Part shown: piece by piece, positions 1 through 8,469 of the stretch
How the letters are laid out: every line of letters begins with the position of its first letter
How positions within the stretch are numbered: position 1 is the stretch's first letter
Assembly (NCBI RefSeq): GCF_027563345.1
Contig: NZ_JAMKBK010000015.1
DNA: 64,000 nucleotides
Strand: one strand, 5' to 3'
DNA from: Psychrobacillus psychrodurans
Lineage (GTDB): Bacteria; Bacillota; Bacilli; Bacillales_A; Planococcaceae
Made by a program: the position numbers and the translations under genes
Notes under the pieces: generated by a model
Databases searched by the model: none
Told to the model about the DNA's origin: nothing
Seen by the model: the letters and a program-made list of their open reading frames with translations, nothing else

Positions 1-46
1 AATACATTACTTATTATAACAATATCCGTATTCAAACGAAACTAAA

Positions 47-81
47 CAGCCAATCGCCGGTTCAATACCGTCAATTGGCTG
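47..81. terminator. possible terminator hairpin
   Basis: CAGCCAAT and ATTGGCTG form a perfect 8-bp inverted repeat around a 19-base loop. A loose T-rich stretch follows on the plus strand, and the hairpin lies about 100 bases past the stop of the minus-strand metallo-hydrolase. It may end that gene or a gene outside the window. The long loop keeps confidence low. Confidence 0.3.
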
Positions 82-183
82 CATAATAGGGTGTTTTATT
101 CCTGTCTCAAAAACGTTAGTCAGTGCCTTTAAACGAGGTGGCTTTTGTTTTCATTTTGTGGTTCTATAAGTTCTATAGAATTA

Positions 184-1029
184 TTATTTTTGAATCACAT
201 GATCATTCACAAATGCTTTTATGAAAAACAATTCATTCTCATTTGGCTCCCTATTGTTTTCTACCCTAAAGAATTCTAAAGCATTTTCTAGAGAAGGCGA
301 TTTAACAGCTTCACTAGATGCTGATAACTCTTCCCAGTAGATGTTCATTTCCTTTAAATCGCAAATAGATTCGTGACCAAGGAGGAACATTTCAGCATCA
401 TATTTTTGAATGTCTTTAATCATACTTAATAACATAGATTGCTTGTAATGAAATAGAGAATTTGTAGTTGTACCATATGCACAATCACCTAAAAAGATAA
501 ACTTTTCATTAGGAATATAAATAATGGTGGAGTCATCTGTATGAGTACTGTTGATTTTTTCAATTATACAAACTTTATTACCCAAATCAATAGTTAGTGT
601 ATTTTCAAAGACTATCTCAGGAGATTTTAACATACAGTTGTCTCTGTTCGGCATGTCAGTTTGTATGATTTTCATACACATAGTACTAATTTGGTTATTA
701 TTCACATTGTTTTGAAGTGAAATATCGTCATAAGAATAACTATTCCATTCTTTTATCTTCTCGCTTGTTAGGCTATTAGTTATAACAATTGCATCAAATT
801 CATTCATGCCCAAGATATGATCCCAATGTGCATGGGTAATGACCATATATTTAATTGGTGGTACATTTAGCTTTTCGATTTCTCGTAAAAAGTCTTTAGC
901 ATGTTGGGTAGAATTACCCGAATCTATTATTAAACTATATTGGTCACCACATACAAGCCCTAATGTTGGTCTTTCATTATCATCTTTATTAGGTAAATAA
1001 TAAATAGTATCACTGAATTTATTTAACAT
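184..1029 (-). CDS. MBL-fold metallo-hydrolase
   Basis: A 281-residue protein of the metallo-beta-lactamase fold. The zinc motif HAHWDH is at residues 66-71, and later metal-ligand candidates lie in LGDCAYG and LGHES. It therefore should bind two metal ions and hydrolyse an ester, thioester or amide. The substrate cannot be read from sequence. It has no signal peptide, so it is cytoplasmic. The start is supported by GAGGAG upstream of ATG. It appears to be monocistronic. Family assignment is firm; whether it is a lactonase, glyoxalase II-like enzyme or true lactamase is open. Confidence 0.85.
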   Translation of the reverse strand: MLNKFSDTIYYLPNKDDNERPTLGLVCGDQYSLIIDSGNSTQHAKDFLREIEKLNVPPIKYMVITHAHWDHILGMNEFDAIVITNSLTSEKIKEWNSYSYDDISLQNNVNNNQISTMCMKIIQTDMPNRDNCMLKSPEIVFENTLTIDLGNKVCIIEKINSTHTDDSTIIYIPNEKFIFLGDCAYGTTTNSLFHYKQSMLLSMIKDIQKYDAEMFLLGHESICDLKEMNIYWEELSASSEAVKSPSLENALEFFRVENNREPNENELFFIKAFVNDHVIQK

Positions 1030-1338
1030 GTTCTTTCTCCTCTATTCTAGATATAATTCTATGAAAGAGAAAATCTACATGCTTATTCTAAAATTAATAA
1101 AATAATTTAAGATTTCCTCATCTTATTTTTTTACCATTGGACGTAAACCTCCTTGTATTACTAAGAAAATTATAACATAGTAAATTATATATTAAGAATA
1201 TTTAAAAAACGTTTTTTACACTCAGTTTTTAATAATTAGAGTAGAGGGTATAGCAGACTTCCAATTCAATCCTTTTTCCTTCATAACCTATAACTACACC
1301 TTCAGACGACACAAAGTTCAGATAAATTTCAAATTTAA
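1030..1338. other. intergenic, no gene seen
   Basis: AT-rich spacer of about 310 bases between two minus-strand genes. The only notable element is a good Shine-Dalgarno (GGAGG, minus strand near 1150) followed by a four-codon reading frame, which could be the remnant of a lost gene. No convincing coding sequence or RNA structure was found. Confidence 0.5.
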
Positions 1339-1339
1339 C

Positions 1340-1370
1340 AAAAAAAGAAGATCAATTTAATGACCTTCTC
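1340..1370 (-). terminator. terminator of enoyl-CoA hydratase gene
   Basis: On the minus strand AGAAGGTC and GATCTTCT pair around an AT loop and run into a row of seven T, just past the hydratase stop codon. Confidence 0.7.
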
Positions 1371-1382
1371 ACTTTTGTTTAC

Positions 1383-2162
1383 TTATTTACCTTTAAACTC
1401 TGGCTTTCGCTTTTCAACAAAAGCCTGAATACCTTCTTGATGATCTTCCGTTTTTCGCATTGCTGATTGTGCAACAGCTTCTCTTTCTAGAACGGATTGT
1501 AGTTCTTTTAATTTTGTTGCGTGTAAAATTTCTTTTGATGCAATCATGGCAGCAATTGGTGACTGAATTAGCTTTTGTGCATAGGAAGCTGCAGTTGCAG
1601 ATCCTAAACCATCTGAAGCAACTTCATCCACAAGTCCGATTTTTTGTGCTTCTATTCCAGTGAAAAGCTTTCCGCTCCACATAAGCTGTTTTGCTTTTGG
1701 GATACCCACTCTTTCTTTTAGAAAGAAATGACCACCCCCATCCGGAACTAGCCCAATTCCGATAAAGTTCATAGCAAGCTTGCTGTTTTCTTCCGCAATG
1801 ATAATATCGCAGCCTAATACCATACTAAATCCTAATCCCGCTGCTGCCCCGTGTACAGATGCAATAGTAATCTGTGGTAACATATATAAAGTTTTAGCAA
1901 TCCGAGTGAGGTAAGTCATCGCTTCATCAATATCAAAAGGATTCTCTTTATCTAGCATCGCTTTAATGTCTCCACCTGCAGAAAATGCGCGCCCCTCTCC
2001 TTTAATAACTAGTACTTGAACAGATGTGTCTGATTGAAGAGATTCTAGGCTTTCTGCCAACTCTCTCATCATCACTCCATTCATCGAATTCATTGCTTCT
2101 GGACGATTCATTGTTAAAGTCGCAATACGGCCTTCTTTTTCTAACAATAAAGTATTATACAT
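1383..2162 (-). CDS. enoyl-CoA hydratase/isomerase family protein
   Basis: A crotonase-fold protein of 259 residues. Family marks include the oxyanion-hole segments SAGGDIKAML and GAAAGLGFSMVLGCD, then GLVPDGGGHFFL. Members hydrate or isomerise 2-enoyl-CoA thioesters in fatty-acid or aromatic-acid breakdown; substrate specificity cannot be assigned. Two further in-frame starts lie upstream (2192, 2168), but AAAGGGG is 7 bases before the ATG at 2162, which is preferred. It stands alone with its own terminator. Confidence 0.85.
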   Translation of the reverse strand: MYNTLLLEKEGRIATLTMNRPEAMNSMNGVMMRELAESLESLQSDTSVQVLVIKGEGRAFSAGGDIKAMLDKENPFDIDEAMTYLTRIAKTLYMLPQITIASVHGAAAGLGFSMVLGCDIIIAEENSKLAMNFIGIGLVPDGGGHFFLKERVGIPKAKQLMWSGKLFTGIEAQKIGLVDEVASDGLGSATAASYAQKLIQSPIAAMIASKEILHATKLKELQSVLEREAVAQSAMRKTEDHQEGIQAFVEKRKPEFKGK

Positions 2163-2192
2163 ATACATTCCCCTTTGTAAGTGAATAGTCAT

Positions 2193-2630
2193 TCATTCTT
2201 CTATTAAATTCGCCATTAAACTTTTAAGTCCTGCTGAAAAAGCAAAAACTATTTACTTGCGTTGGCATGGCGGTTACTTGCTCTTCTACTATTTTTACTT
2301 GCTTTACTCTGTAGTTAACTTGTGCTTCTTCCCCAGTTACTTCTGCTAGATAGCGATTTACTTGAGGAAAGGATAAAATTACCATAGTAATTTACTAATT
2401 CAAAGCCTAAATGTGTAGAATTGAGCTACTAAAGGTCTTTTTCTAATTAGTAGGTCGACTGCAATGAAAAGTATCTTTAGCTAATCTTGCATTCAGGTGT
2501 TCATCACAAAGGCAGCATATTAATTAATTGATTGATTGTAGCGGAAGTCGGCGACTGAAGTGAAAATAATAGCGGTATCATTAATTATCAACAACTTAGT
2601 GTACACGTACTTTTGAATATACTTTATTAA
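2193..2630. repeat. gene-free spacer with degenerate TTACTTG repeats
   Basis: About 440 bases without a believable gene. Between 2245 and 2375 the word TTACTTG or a close variant recurs about six times, roughly every 20-24 bases, with T/C-rich filler. This looks like a decayed short tandem repeat. The rest (2400-2630) shows nothing recognisable. Confidence 0.4.
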
Positions 2631-2670
2631 AAAACAAAAAAGAACCTCTCCTGTAATAGGAAAAGTTCTT
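2630..2670 (-). terminator. terminator of yheBA operon
   Basis: AAGAAC and GTTCTT pair on the minus strand, with an inner CCT/AGG pairing, and T-rich sequence follows immediately after yheA. Confidence 0.75.
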
Positions 2671-2682
2671 TACGTTTATTTC

Positions 2683-3027
2683 TTAGATGCCTTCATAAAG
2701 TTCTTGAACAGGCTTGATCAAAACACGATTTACTTCTTCAATTAGTTGACTTAGAGCCATTTCTGCTTGAAGCATGTGGAATATTTTTTCGTTTCCTTGC
2801 GCGAGCTGAGCTGTTTTTTGTGCATACTCAATCTCTTCTCCGGAAATTTCTTCTCCATTCATTTGCTTCTCTTGTAATGACAATTGAACCTTACGGAAAC
2901 TTTGGAATAAAGCTAGAGCCTCTTCATCCGCTTTTACAGATTCTACTGCAGTCTGTACATTGGAAAATTCATCTGTTTGGCGTAGAGTTTTTTCTAATTT
3001 GTTAATGTCATCATAAATGTTAATCAT
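2683..3027 (-). CDS. yheA: YlbF/YheA family protein
   Basis: A 114-residue, highly helical, charged protein of the YlbF/YmcA/YheA family (YheA of B. subtilis is about the same length). Paralogues YlbF, YmcA and YaaT form the Y-complex that affects RNase Y; YheA's own job is not established. A reading frame extends upstream to 3066, but AAAGGAG precedes the ATG at 3027 by 9 bases, and the family N-terminus starts there. It lies 19 bases downstream of yheB and is probably co-transcribed. Confidence 0.85.
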   Translation of the reverse strand: MINIYDDINKLEKTLRQTDEFSNVQTAVESVKADEEALALFQSFRKVQLSLQEKQMNGEEISGEEIEYAQKTAQLAQGNEKIFHMLQAEMALSQLIEEVNRVLIKPVQELYEGI

Positions 3028-3046
3028 GTTAGTAAGCTCCTTTAGT

Positions 3047-4189
3047 TTAAGTAGTAAAGAATACAATTAGTCCTTGAATAATACCGATAAGTCCACCAAG
3101 AACACCACCTAAAATGGTAATCATTTTGAACTCTCTCTTTGAAATACCAAGAACAATTTCTTCTAGTCGAGATACTGGGAAAGTATCTACTTGCTCTTTT
3201 ACCATATCTTCTAATTTCATTTTACGCAAGACTTCTTCTAGCTTTGTTTCTGCTTCCTGGAATGCAAATGTCGTCACTTTCGGAATAAGATATGACTCGG
3301 TCCATCCAGTTACTCCTGGGAAGTAATGAATGAAACTATAATTCAATCTTTCTTCGATTGCCAACTGCTCTGTCAAATATACTTTAACATTTTTAACAAT
3401 AGGCTCAAAGTCAAAGCCTTCCATCATTTCATTAAGTGGGCGATCCTTTAATTTCTCCCATTCACTTCTTACTATTTTTTCTAGCATATTTTTCGTTCCT
3501 GGCGCTCTTAGGAATTTTAATATTTCCGGTTGAACTTTTCCAGCAAGTGATGAAGATTCACCCATGAACATTTGAATCATATTACCTAATGTCCCTTTTG
3601 TAGACAGAAAATCATCAATAAGATTTTTTACTGTTTGCTTACCTTCATCCGATTCAAAGAAACCTTCACCTTTAAGTAGAATGTACGAAACGATTTCCCC
3701 AACTTTAGTATCCGCTTTTTGCTGCCAATCAATTGGTGCAAGCTGACGTATTGTTTCTTTTTCAAATCTAGTTTTTAATTGACTAAATTGCACGTCCACC
3801 TGTTCTTCTATTTTACTCTTTACAATAGTAGGCACGCTTTCTAGTCCAGCAAGTTTCAACCAATCATTTATCGTTTTGTCCGATTGAAAGATTTTATCGT
3901 TCAGTTGCTCCGTTAAGAAATGAGCTGCTTTATTTTTCATTTCTTCGTTAAAATATTTTTTTTTAAAGATATCAGGCGTTAATAAATGCTGGATAACAGT
4001 ATTACCCAGTTGTTTTGCAAGCTCATCACGTCTTTTAGGGATCAGACCAGGTGTGAATGGGATGCGCCACGAGCCTATATATTTTGCCTCATGCGGTCTG
4101 AATAACATCTTAATAGCAAAGTGATTAGTTACTGATCCAATAGCTGCTCCAACTATCGCCATGAATGTGATTGTCCATAAAAAATCCAT
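3047..4189 (-). CDS. yheB: DUF445 family membrane protein YheB
   Basis: A 380-residue DUF445 protein. An N-terminal membrane segment (about residues 2-22) is followed by AIKMLFRPHEAKY, typical of the family, then a long helical soluble region and a C-terminal hydrophobic hairpin (ILGGVLGGLIGIIQGLIVFF). Function is unknown; B. subtilis YheB has the same size and the same neighbour yheA. Start chosen at ATG 4189, 8 bases after AAAAAGG, rather than the GTG at 4198 that overlaps the ribosome-binding site. Confidence 0.85.
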   Translation of the reverse strand: MDFLWTITFMAIVGAAIGSVTNHFAIKMLFRPHEAKYIGSWRIPFTPGLIPKRRDELAKQLGNTVIQHLLTPDIFKKKYFNEEMKNKAAHFLTEQLNDKIFQSDKTINDWLKLAGLESVPTIVKSKIEEQVDVQFSQLKTRFEKETIRQLAPIDWQQKADTKVGEIVSYILLKGEGFFESDEGKQTVKNLIDDFLSTKGTLGNMIQMFMGESSSLAGKVQPEILKFLRAPGTKNMLEKIVRSEWEKLKDRPLNEMMEGFDFEPIVKNVKVYLTEQLAIEERLNYSFIHYFPGVTGWTESYLIPKVTTFAFQEAETKLEEVLRKMKLEDMVKEQVDTFPVSRLEEIVLGISKREFKMITILGGVLGGLIGIIQGLIVFFTT

Positions 4190-4255
4190 CAATTTCACCT
4201 TTTTCCTCTAGCTTCTAGATTATTATAGCAGAGGATAGGCAAACACTAAAAGAAT

Positions 4256-4645
4256 TTACAATAAATGCAGCAAGGTAGTCAGACGTATTGCATGTTCGGT
4301 CTCGTCATGCATCGCAACAAATAAGGGTGCATAGGCTTGTTGAATTGGTATTTGCAAGACCATCTCCTTATAAAGCTCCGCTGCTTCTAATTCATCTTTA
4401 ATCGCATTTTTTAAGCAATCATTCAAATCTGTACATAAAACAGGTTCCGGAAAGTTTTGTACAAATGTACCGGTCAGCATATAATAGAGTTGTTGGAACA
4501 TTTCGTAATGACTTTTTTCATCCTCATAAATATGTTCGATAAAACCTTGAAAATACGGATCATCAGTCAATTTATACATAGAACGATAAAAATGATAATC
4601 TTGATATTCATTAAGTATGGCCTGCCTTAACTGTTCATTAAACAA
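4256..4645 (-). CDS. ferritin-like domain protein
   Basis: A 129-residue four-helix-bundle protein of the ferritin/rubrerythrin superfamily. Putative di-metal ligands are a Glu in LNEYQDYHFY, ExxH in EDEKSH, a Glu in DELEAAELY, and ExxH in DETEH. This is the usual E...ExxH...E...ExxH layout, so di-iron or manganese binding is likely. The exact role is unknown. It lies between yheB and yheE, in divergent orientation to yheE. Confidence 0.75.
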   Translation of the reverse strand: MFNEQLRQAILNEYQDYHFYRSMYKLTDDPYFQGFIEHIYEDEKSHYEMFQQLYYMLTGTFVQNFPEPVLCTDLNDCLKNAIKDELEAAELYKEMVLQIPIQQAYAPLFVAMHDETEHAIRLTTLLHLL

Positions 4646-4717
4646 TTCGATGCTCCTTCACTAATCATTTATATTAGTGTATGCGAACAAATTCACTCAC
4701 ATGAAAGGTTGATATCC

Positions 4718-4921
4718 TTGCTACAACACTTTAGCTTTAAACCACTCTATGAAAACAAACAACTTCCAGGTTGGTCTGTATCTTTTTTTTATAAACAACA
4801 AAGATACGCCGCAGAATATGAACCGGATGGAACGATTAAATGGCTCGGTGAAACACCAGCAGATGAAGAAACAGTGAAAAAAATGATACATGAACTAATG
4901 CTTTTTCATGTGTATGACTGA
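4718..4921 (+). CDS. yheE: YheE family protein (DUF5342)
   Basis: A small protein of 67 residues resembling YheE of B. subtilis, with GWSVSFFYK, IKWLGETP and the C-terminus MIHELMLFHVYD as recognisable parts. Function unknown. A TTG at 4709 abuts the ribosome-binding site; the TTG at 4718 lies 9 bases after AAAGG and fits the family N-terminus, so it is chosen. It is the only plus-strand gene in this block and faces the MFS gene across a shared terminator. Confidence 0.75.
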   Translation: MLQHFSFKPLYENKQLPGWSVSFFYKQQRYAAEYEPDGTIKWLGETPADEETVKKMIHELMLFHVYD

Positions 4922-4934
4922 GGTGTCCTCGTGT

Positions 4935-4980
4935 AAGAAACATTCACGTTTATCAGAACAAACGTGAATGTTTCTTTTTT
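4935..4980. terminator. bidirectional terminator between yheE and the MFS gene
   Basis: A 17-bp perfect stem, AAGAAACATTCACGTTT with its complement, around an 8-base loop, with T or A runs on both sides. It can serve both converging genes; the T run overlaps the MFS stop region. Confidence 0.9.
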
Positions 4981-6245
4981 CATGTTTGTTTCTTACCCAG
5001 GGTACTTTTTCGCCCAAATAAAAAATAAAAATAGGTAGATGCAATAATATAAAGAATCCCTGTAATCGTAAATGTATAAGCATATCCCCAGTAAAAGCCA
5101 AATGTCATGACAAGTCCCGTTGATATAGCGCCAGTACTTGCCCATCCCACATTAAAAACCATTTGATTTACTGAATTGGCAAGCCCCTTATATTTGTCCT
5201 GTACTAAGTCCATTGCAATTGCACTTTGAATAGGATTACCAGCATTCATGAGGGCCTGGCGCATTAAAAAGGCAATAGAAGCAATGATTAAAGAATTGGT
5301 ATAACCCGTGATAAACAAAAATGGTATCGAGAGTAGCTGGAAAATCACTAATGCCTTTACTTTCCCAACCTTCTTTACAAGGGCTGGCCCAAGTAGCATC
5401 GCAACTGCAGCCATCGCAGACCCTAACGACAAGATTAGTCCAATATATGTGTTCGATGCATCGAATCGGTTAGAAAAGTACAAGTTCAAGTAAGGGATAA
5501 CAAGACCGGAACCTGTTCCAATTAATAGATTCGCAACTCCAAATAACACAATAATCTTTAGATTTTTTCTAAAACCACTTGGAGTATTTCCACCGGATTC
5601 TTCTGTATGTTCATCCGAATCCATCTCTATTTGTATTGGTTTTAACTGAAATAATGGAACTATTCCAATCGTAAAAATAATTGCTCCAATAATTAGTACG
5701 TACATAATAGAATCTACAGTAGAAATATTACCAATTATATGAAGTGCATCTGCTAACACTCCCCCACCGAGACTACCAACAACACTTGCTATGGTCATTA
5801 ATGAAAAATGAATACTAAAAAGATGCATTCGTTCACTGGCTTTCGAGTTTTCAGCGAGAAAAGGAACACCAGACACTTGCACTAATGCCATAAACAAACC
5901 AGTAAAAAATGCAGCATAAATTAGTGATTGTTCTCCCGTAACTAAACTTCTGTAGAATAAGGTACCAGCAGCAACTATAGCACCTGTAATAATAATTCCT
6001 TTTCTACCTAGCCGGTCACTTAGATATCCAGCAGGGATTAACATTATTGCCGAAGCAAGAGATGTCATAGAGATAATTTTACCGTTCAATGTTTCGGGAA
6101 AACCAAGTTCCTTTATATATAAATTGTACATAACTAAAAATACACCCATTCCTACTTGAATGAGTAAATTTGCAAGCATGAACATTTTGATGTTTCTATT
6201 GAATGATGTGATGCTTTTTTTCCAACCTGCAAACCAATCCATCAT
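4980..6245 (-). CDS. MFS transporter
   Basis: A 421-residue major facilitator superfamily protein with about 12 membrane segments. The loop 2-3 motif appears as GYLSDRLGRKG (residues about 73-83). A charged, hydrophilic central loop (about 205-225, DSDEHTEESGG) separates the halves. Probably a proton-driven exporter or sugar-type permease; the substrate cannot be told. Start ATG follows AGAGG. It sits upstream of a GC-rich repeat and appears to be transcribed alone. Confidence 0.85.
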   Translation of the reverse strand: MMDWFAGWKKSITSFNRNIKMFMLANLLIQVGMGVFLVMYNLYIKELGFPETLNGKIISMTSLASAIMLIPAGYLSDRLGRKGIIITGAIVAAGTLFYRSLVTGEQSLIYAAFFTGLFMALVQVSGVPFLAENSKASERMHLFSIHFSLMTIASVVGSLGGGVLADALHIIGNISTVDSIMYVLIIGAIIFTIGIVPLFQLKPIQIEMDSDEHTEESGGNTPSGFRKNLKIIVLFGVANLLIGTGSGLVIPYLNLYFSNRFDASNTYIGLILSLGSAMAAVAMLLGPALVKKVGKVKALVIFQLLSIPFLFITGYTNSLIIASIAFLMRQALMNAGNPIQSAIAMDLVQDKYKGLANSVNQMVFNVGWASTGAISTGLVMTFGFYWGYAYTFTITGILYIIASTYFYFLFGRKSTLGKKQT

Positions 6246-6316
6246 ATTTTACCTCTTCTTTTTTATTTCGATACACTAAATATACGATTATCGTTAGAAA
6301 ATTTCAATATATTATT

Positions 6317-6690
6317 TTGGGTTCGGGTAGATAAGGGGTTCGCTGGGACCTTCAGCGGCTTCCCGGCGGATAAGAGGTTGTCTCGGGCGCATGGCTCGGT
6401 TGGGCGGGCGGATAGCACAATCGCTCGGGCGTTCAACAACTGCACGGGCGGATAAGAGGTTGTCTCGAGCGCATGGCTCGGTTGAGCGGGCGGATAGCAC
6501 AATCGCCAGGGCGTTCAATGGCTTCACGAAAGGATAAGTGTCTCGGGCGCATGGCTCGGTTGGGCGGGCGGATAGCACAATCGCCCGGACGTTCAATGGC
6601 TGCACGGACGGATAAGGGGTTGTCTCGGGCGCATGGCTCGGCTGCACCGGCGGATAAGGGGTTTGCTCGGGCGTTCAGCGGCTCATCGAG
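6317..6690. repeat. GC-rich tandem repeat, about 80-bp unit
   Basis: Three near-identical units start at 6379 (82 bp), 6461 (78 bp) and 6539 (82 bp). A fourth, internally deleted unit starts at 6621, and part-units flank both sides. Each unit begins TGTCTCGGGCGCATGGCTCG and contains GCGGATAGCACAATCGC. Base composition is far above the surrounding low-GC DNA. Open frames run through it on both strands, but they are repetitive, arginine/proline-rich and lack ribosome-binding sites, so they are not called as genes. Confidence 0.85.
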
Positions 6691-6703
6691 CAAACAATTA
6701 AAC

Positions 6704-6750
6704 AAAAAAGGGAATATCCCCCGCATGTGTTATACATGCTGAGATATTCC
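6704..6750 (-). terminator. terminator of the bmrCD-like operon
   Basis: GGAATATC pairs with GATATTCC and CATGC with GCATG inside; a run of T follows on the minus strand. The left arm overlaps the last codons of the ABC transporter gene. Confidence 0.75.
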
Positions 6751-8469
6751 TGCTTGTAATTTATACATTTGTTCATAGCGACCTTGTAGCTGTATTAACT
6801 CGTCGTGAGATCCACTTTCAACAATTTCTCCACGGTCTAGTACTAAAATGCGATCAGCATTCTTAATAGTAGAAAGTCGATGAGCGATGATAAAAGTAGT
6901 TCTTCCTTTTTTCAATACATCCATTGCATGTTGAATAATTTCTTCCGTTTCCGTATCAATATTAGATGTCGCTTCATCCAAAATTAAAATAGCCGGATCA
7001 AATGCAAGGGCTCTAGCGAAGGAAACGAGCTGACGTTGACCAGAAGATAACGTGCTCCCCTTTTCTATAACGGGTTCATCCAAGCCTTTTTCTAGATTTT
7101 TCAAAACCCGTTCTCCTCCGACAGCCTCTAAAGCGGCCTCAACCGTCTCTCGAGTAATACGCGGATCACTTAAGCTGACATTTGACTCTATCGTTCCTGA
7201 AAACAAATAAGGGTCCTGTAAAACTATACCCATATGATCTCGAATTGTTTGTCTTGGTAATGTTGTTATATCTGTACCATCTATTAAAATTCTCCCTTTT
7301 GAAGGATCATAGAAGCGGAACAACAAGTTCATAATAGAACTTTTACCTGATCCTGTATGACCAACAAGTGCTACAGTTTCCCCTTTATTCGCAACAAAGT
7401 TCAAATTTTTCAAGACATATTCATCTGCTTTATATGCAAAAGAAACATTTTGAAACTCCACATTTCCTTCATATCGTTTCATACGTTCATCTTTTACTTC
7501 TTCCCCTGTTTCATCAAGTAATTGGAACACACGTGTTCCAGCAACCAATGATCTTTCTAACTGAGCGAATTGGTTAACAATCCCTGTAATCGGATTAAAT
7601 AATCGAGTCGTATAATCTACGAATGCATAAAGCATACCAGCTGAAATGATTGCATTCGGCTCCATAGATAAGCTTCCGAAATACCAGATGAACATAACAA
7701 ACATAATCGTACGGAGTACACTTACTAAGTTAAATGAAGTTGCTGAGTCTAAAGTAAGTAACTTTTTCTGATATCTATAATGTTCTTCATTCATCTCCTC
7801 AAATTCACGTTCCATTTGCTTCTCTCGTTTAAATGCTTGGATAATAGACATCCCTTGAATAGATTCATTCAACATAGCATTTAAATCGGCAATCTTTGTA
7901 CGAACCACATGATTATATTTAGATGCATACTTTCGATAAGCGATCATCCAAATATACACAATTGGAACTACGAATAGTGCCATTAAAGCCATTTGTACAT
8001 TTAAGATGAACAGAGCAACATAAACCCCTGCAATAGAAATAATACTAGTCGCAAATTGAGATAATACTTGCACATATAAATTACGAATTGCTTCTGTATC
8101 GTTTGTTACACGTGCTACAACTTTTCCAGCAGGCAAGTTGTCAAAGTACTGTATTGGCAACGTTTGAATATGCCCGAAAACATCATTTCGCAGCTTCTGA
8201 ACAACTCGATTTGCACCAATCTGTAAATTGATAAACATAAAATATCTAAAAACCGCTGTTACAATTGCTAAACCAAAATAGACTGCCAGTAACATTAATA
8301 TAGGCTGAAGATTAATAGCTCCTTCAGTAATATGATCATCGATAATTTTCTTAGCTATAAATGGACCTGTTAAATCAGCAAACACCGCAATAGTTAAAAA
8401 GAGTATACCGAGAATAATTGGCTTTTTGTAAAATAACGCATAATGGTAGAGTCGTTTTCCTGTACTCAT
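6730..8469 (-). CDS. bmrD: ABC multidrug exporter subunit, BmrD/YheH type
   Basis: A 579-residue half-transporter: six membrane helices (about 1-310) then a nucleotide-binding domain. Walker A is GHTGSGKS (370-377), the signature is LSSGQ (474-478) and Walker B is ILILDEA with the catalytic Glu at 499. The non-standard signature (LSSGQ) beside a normal catalytic Glu is what BmrD-type subunits show. The start ATG overlaps the stop of the partner gene by ATGA and follows GAGGGGG, so translation is coupled. B. subtilis BmrD is longer, as I recall, because of an extracellular insertion, which this protein lacks. An upstream in-frame extension to 8517 has no ribosome-binding site. Confidence 0.9.
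   Translation of the reverse strand: MSTGKRLYHYALFYKKPIILGILFLTIAVFADLTGPFIAKKIIDDHITEGAINLQPILMLLAVYFGLAIVTAVFRYFMFINLQIGANRVVQKLRNDVFGHIQTLPIQYFDNLPAGKVVARVTNDTEAIRNLYVQVLSQFATSIISIAGVYVALFILNVQMALMALFVVPIVYIWMIAYRKYASKYNHVVRTKIADLNAMLNESIQGMSIIQAFKREKQMEREFEEMNEEHYRYQKKLLTLDSATSFNLVSVLRTIMFVMFIWYFGSLSMEPNAIISAGMLYAFVDYTTRLFNPITGIVNQFAQLERSLVAGTRVFQLLDETGEEVKDERMKRYEGNVEFQNVSFAYKADEYVLKNLNFVANKGETVALVGHTGSGKSSIMNLLFRFYDPSKGRILIDGTDITTLPRQTIRDHMGIVLQDPYLFSGTIESNVSLSDPRITRETVEAALEAVGGERVLKNLEKGLDEPVIEKGSTLSSGQRQLVSFARALAFDPAILILDEATSNIDTETEEIIQHAMDVLKKGRTTFIIAHRLSTIKNADRILVLDRGEIVESGSHDELIQLQGRYEQMYKLQAGISQHV

Noticed and set aside
1126..1154. Strong Shine-Dalgarno and ATG upstream of the metallo-hydrolase region
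   Set aside because: The frame is only four codons long; kept only as a possible remnant.
6263..6742. Open frames on both strands through the GC-rich repeat
   Set aside because: They are translations of a tandem DNA repeat, lack ribosome-binding sites, and overlap one another on opposite strands.
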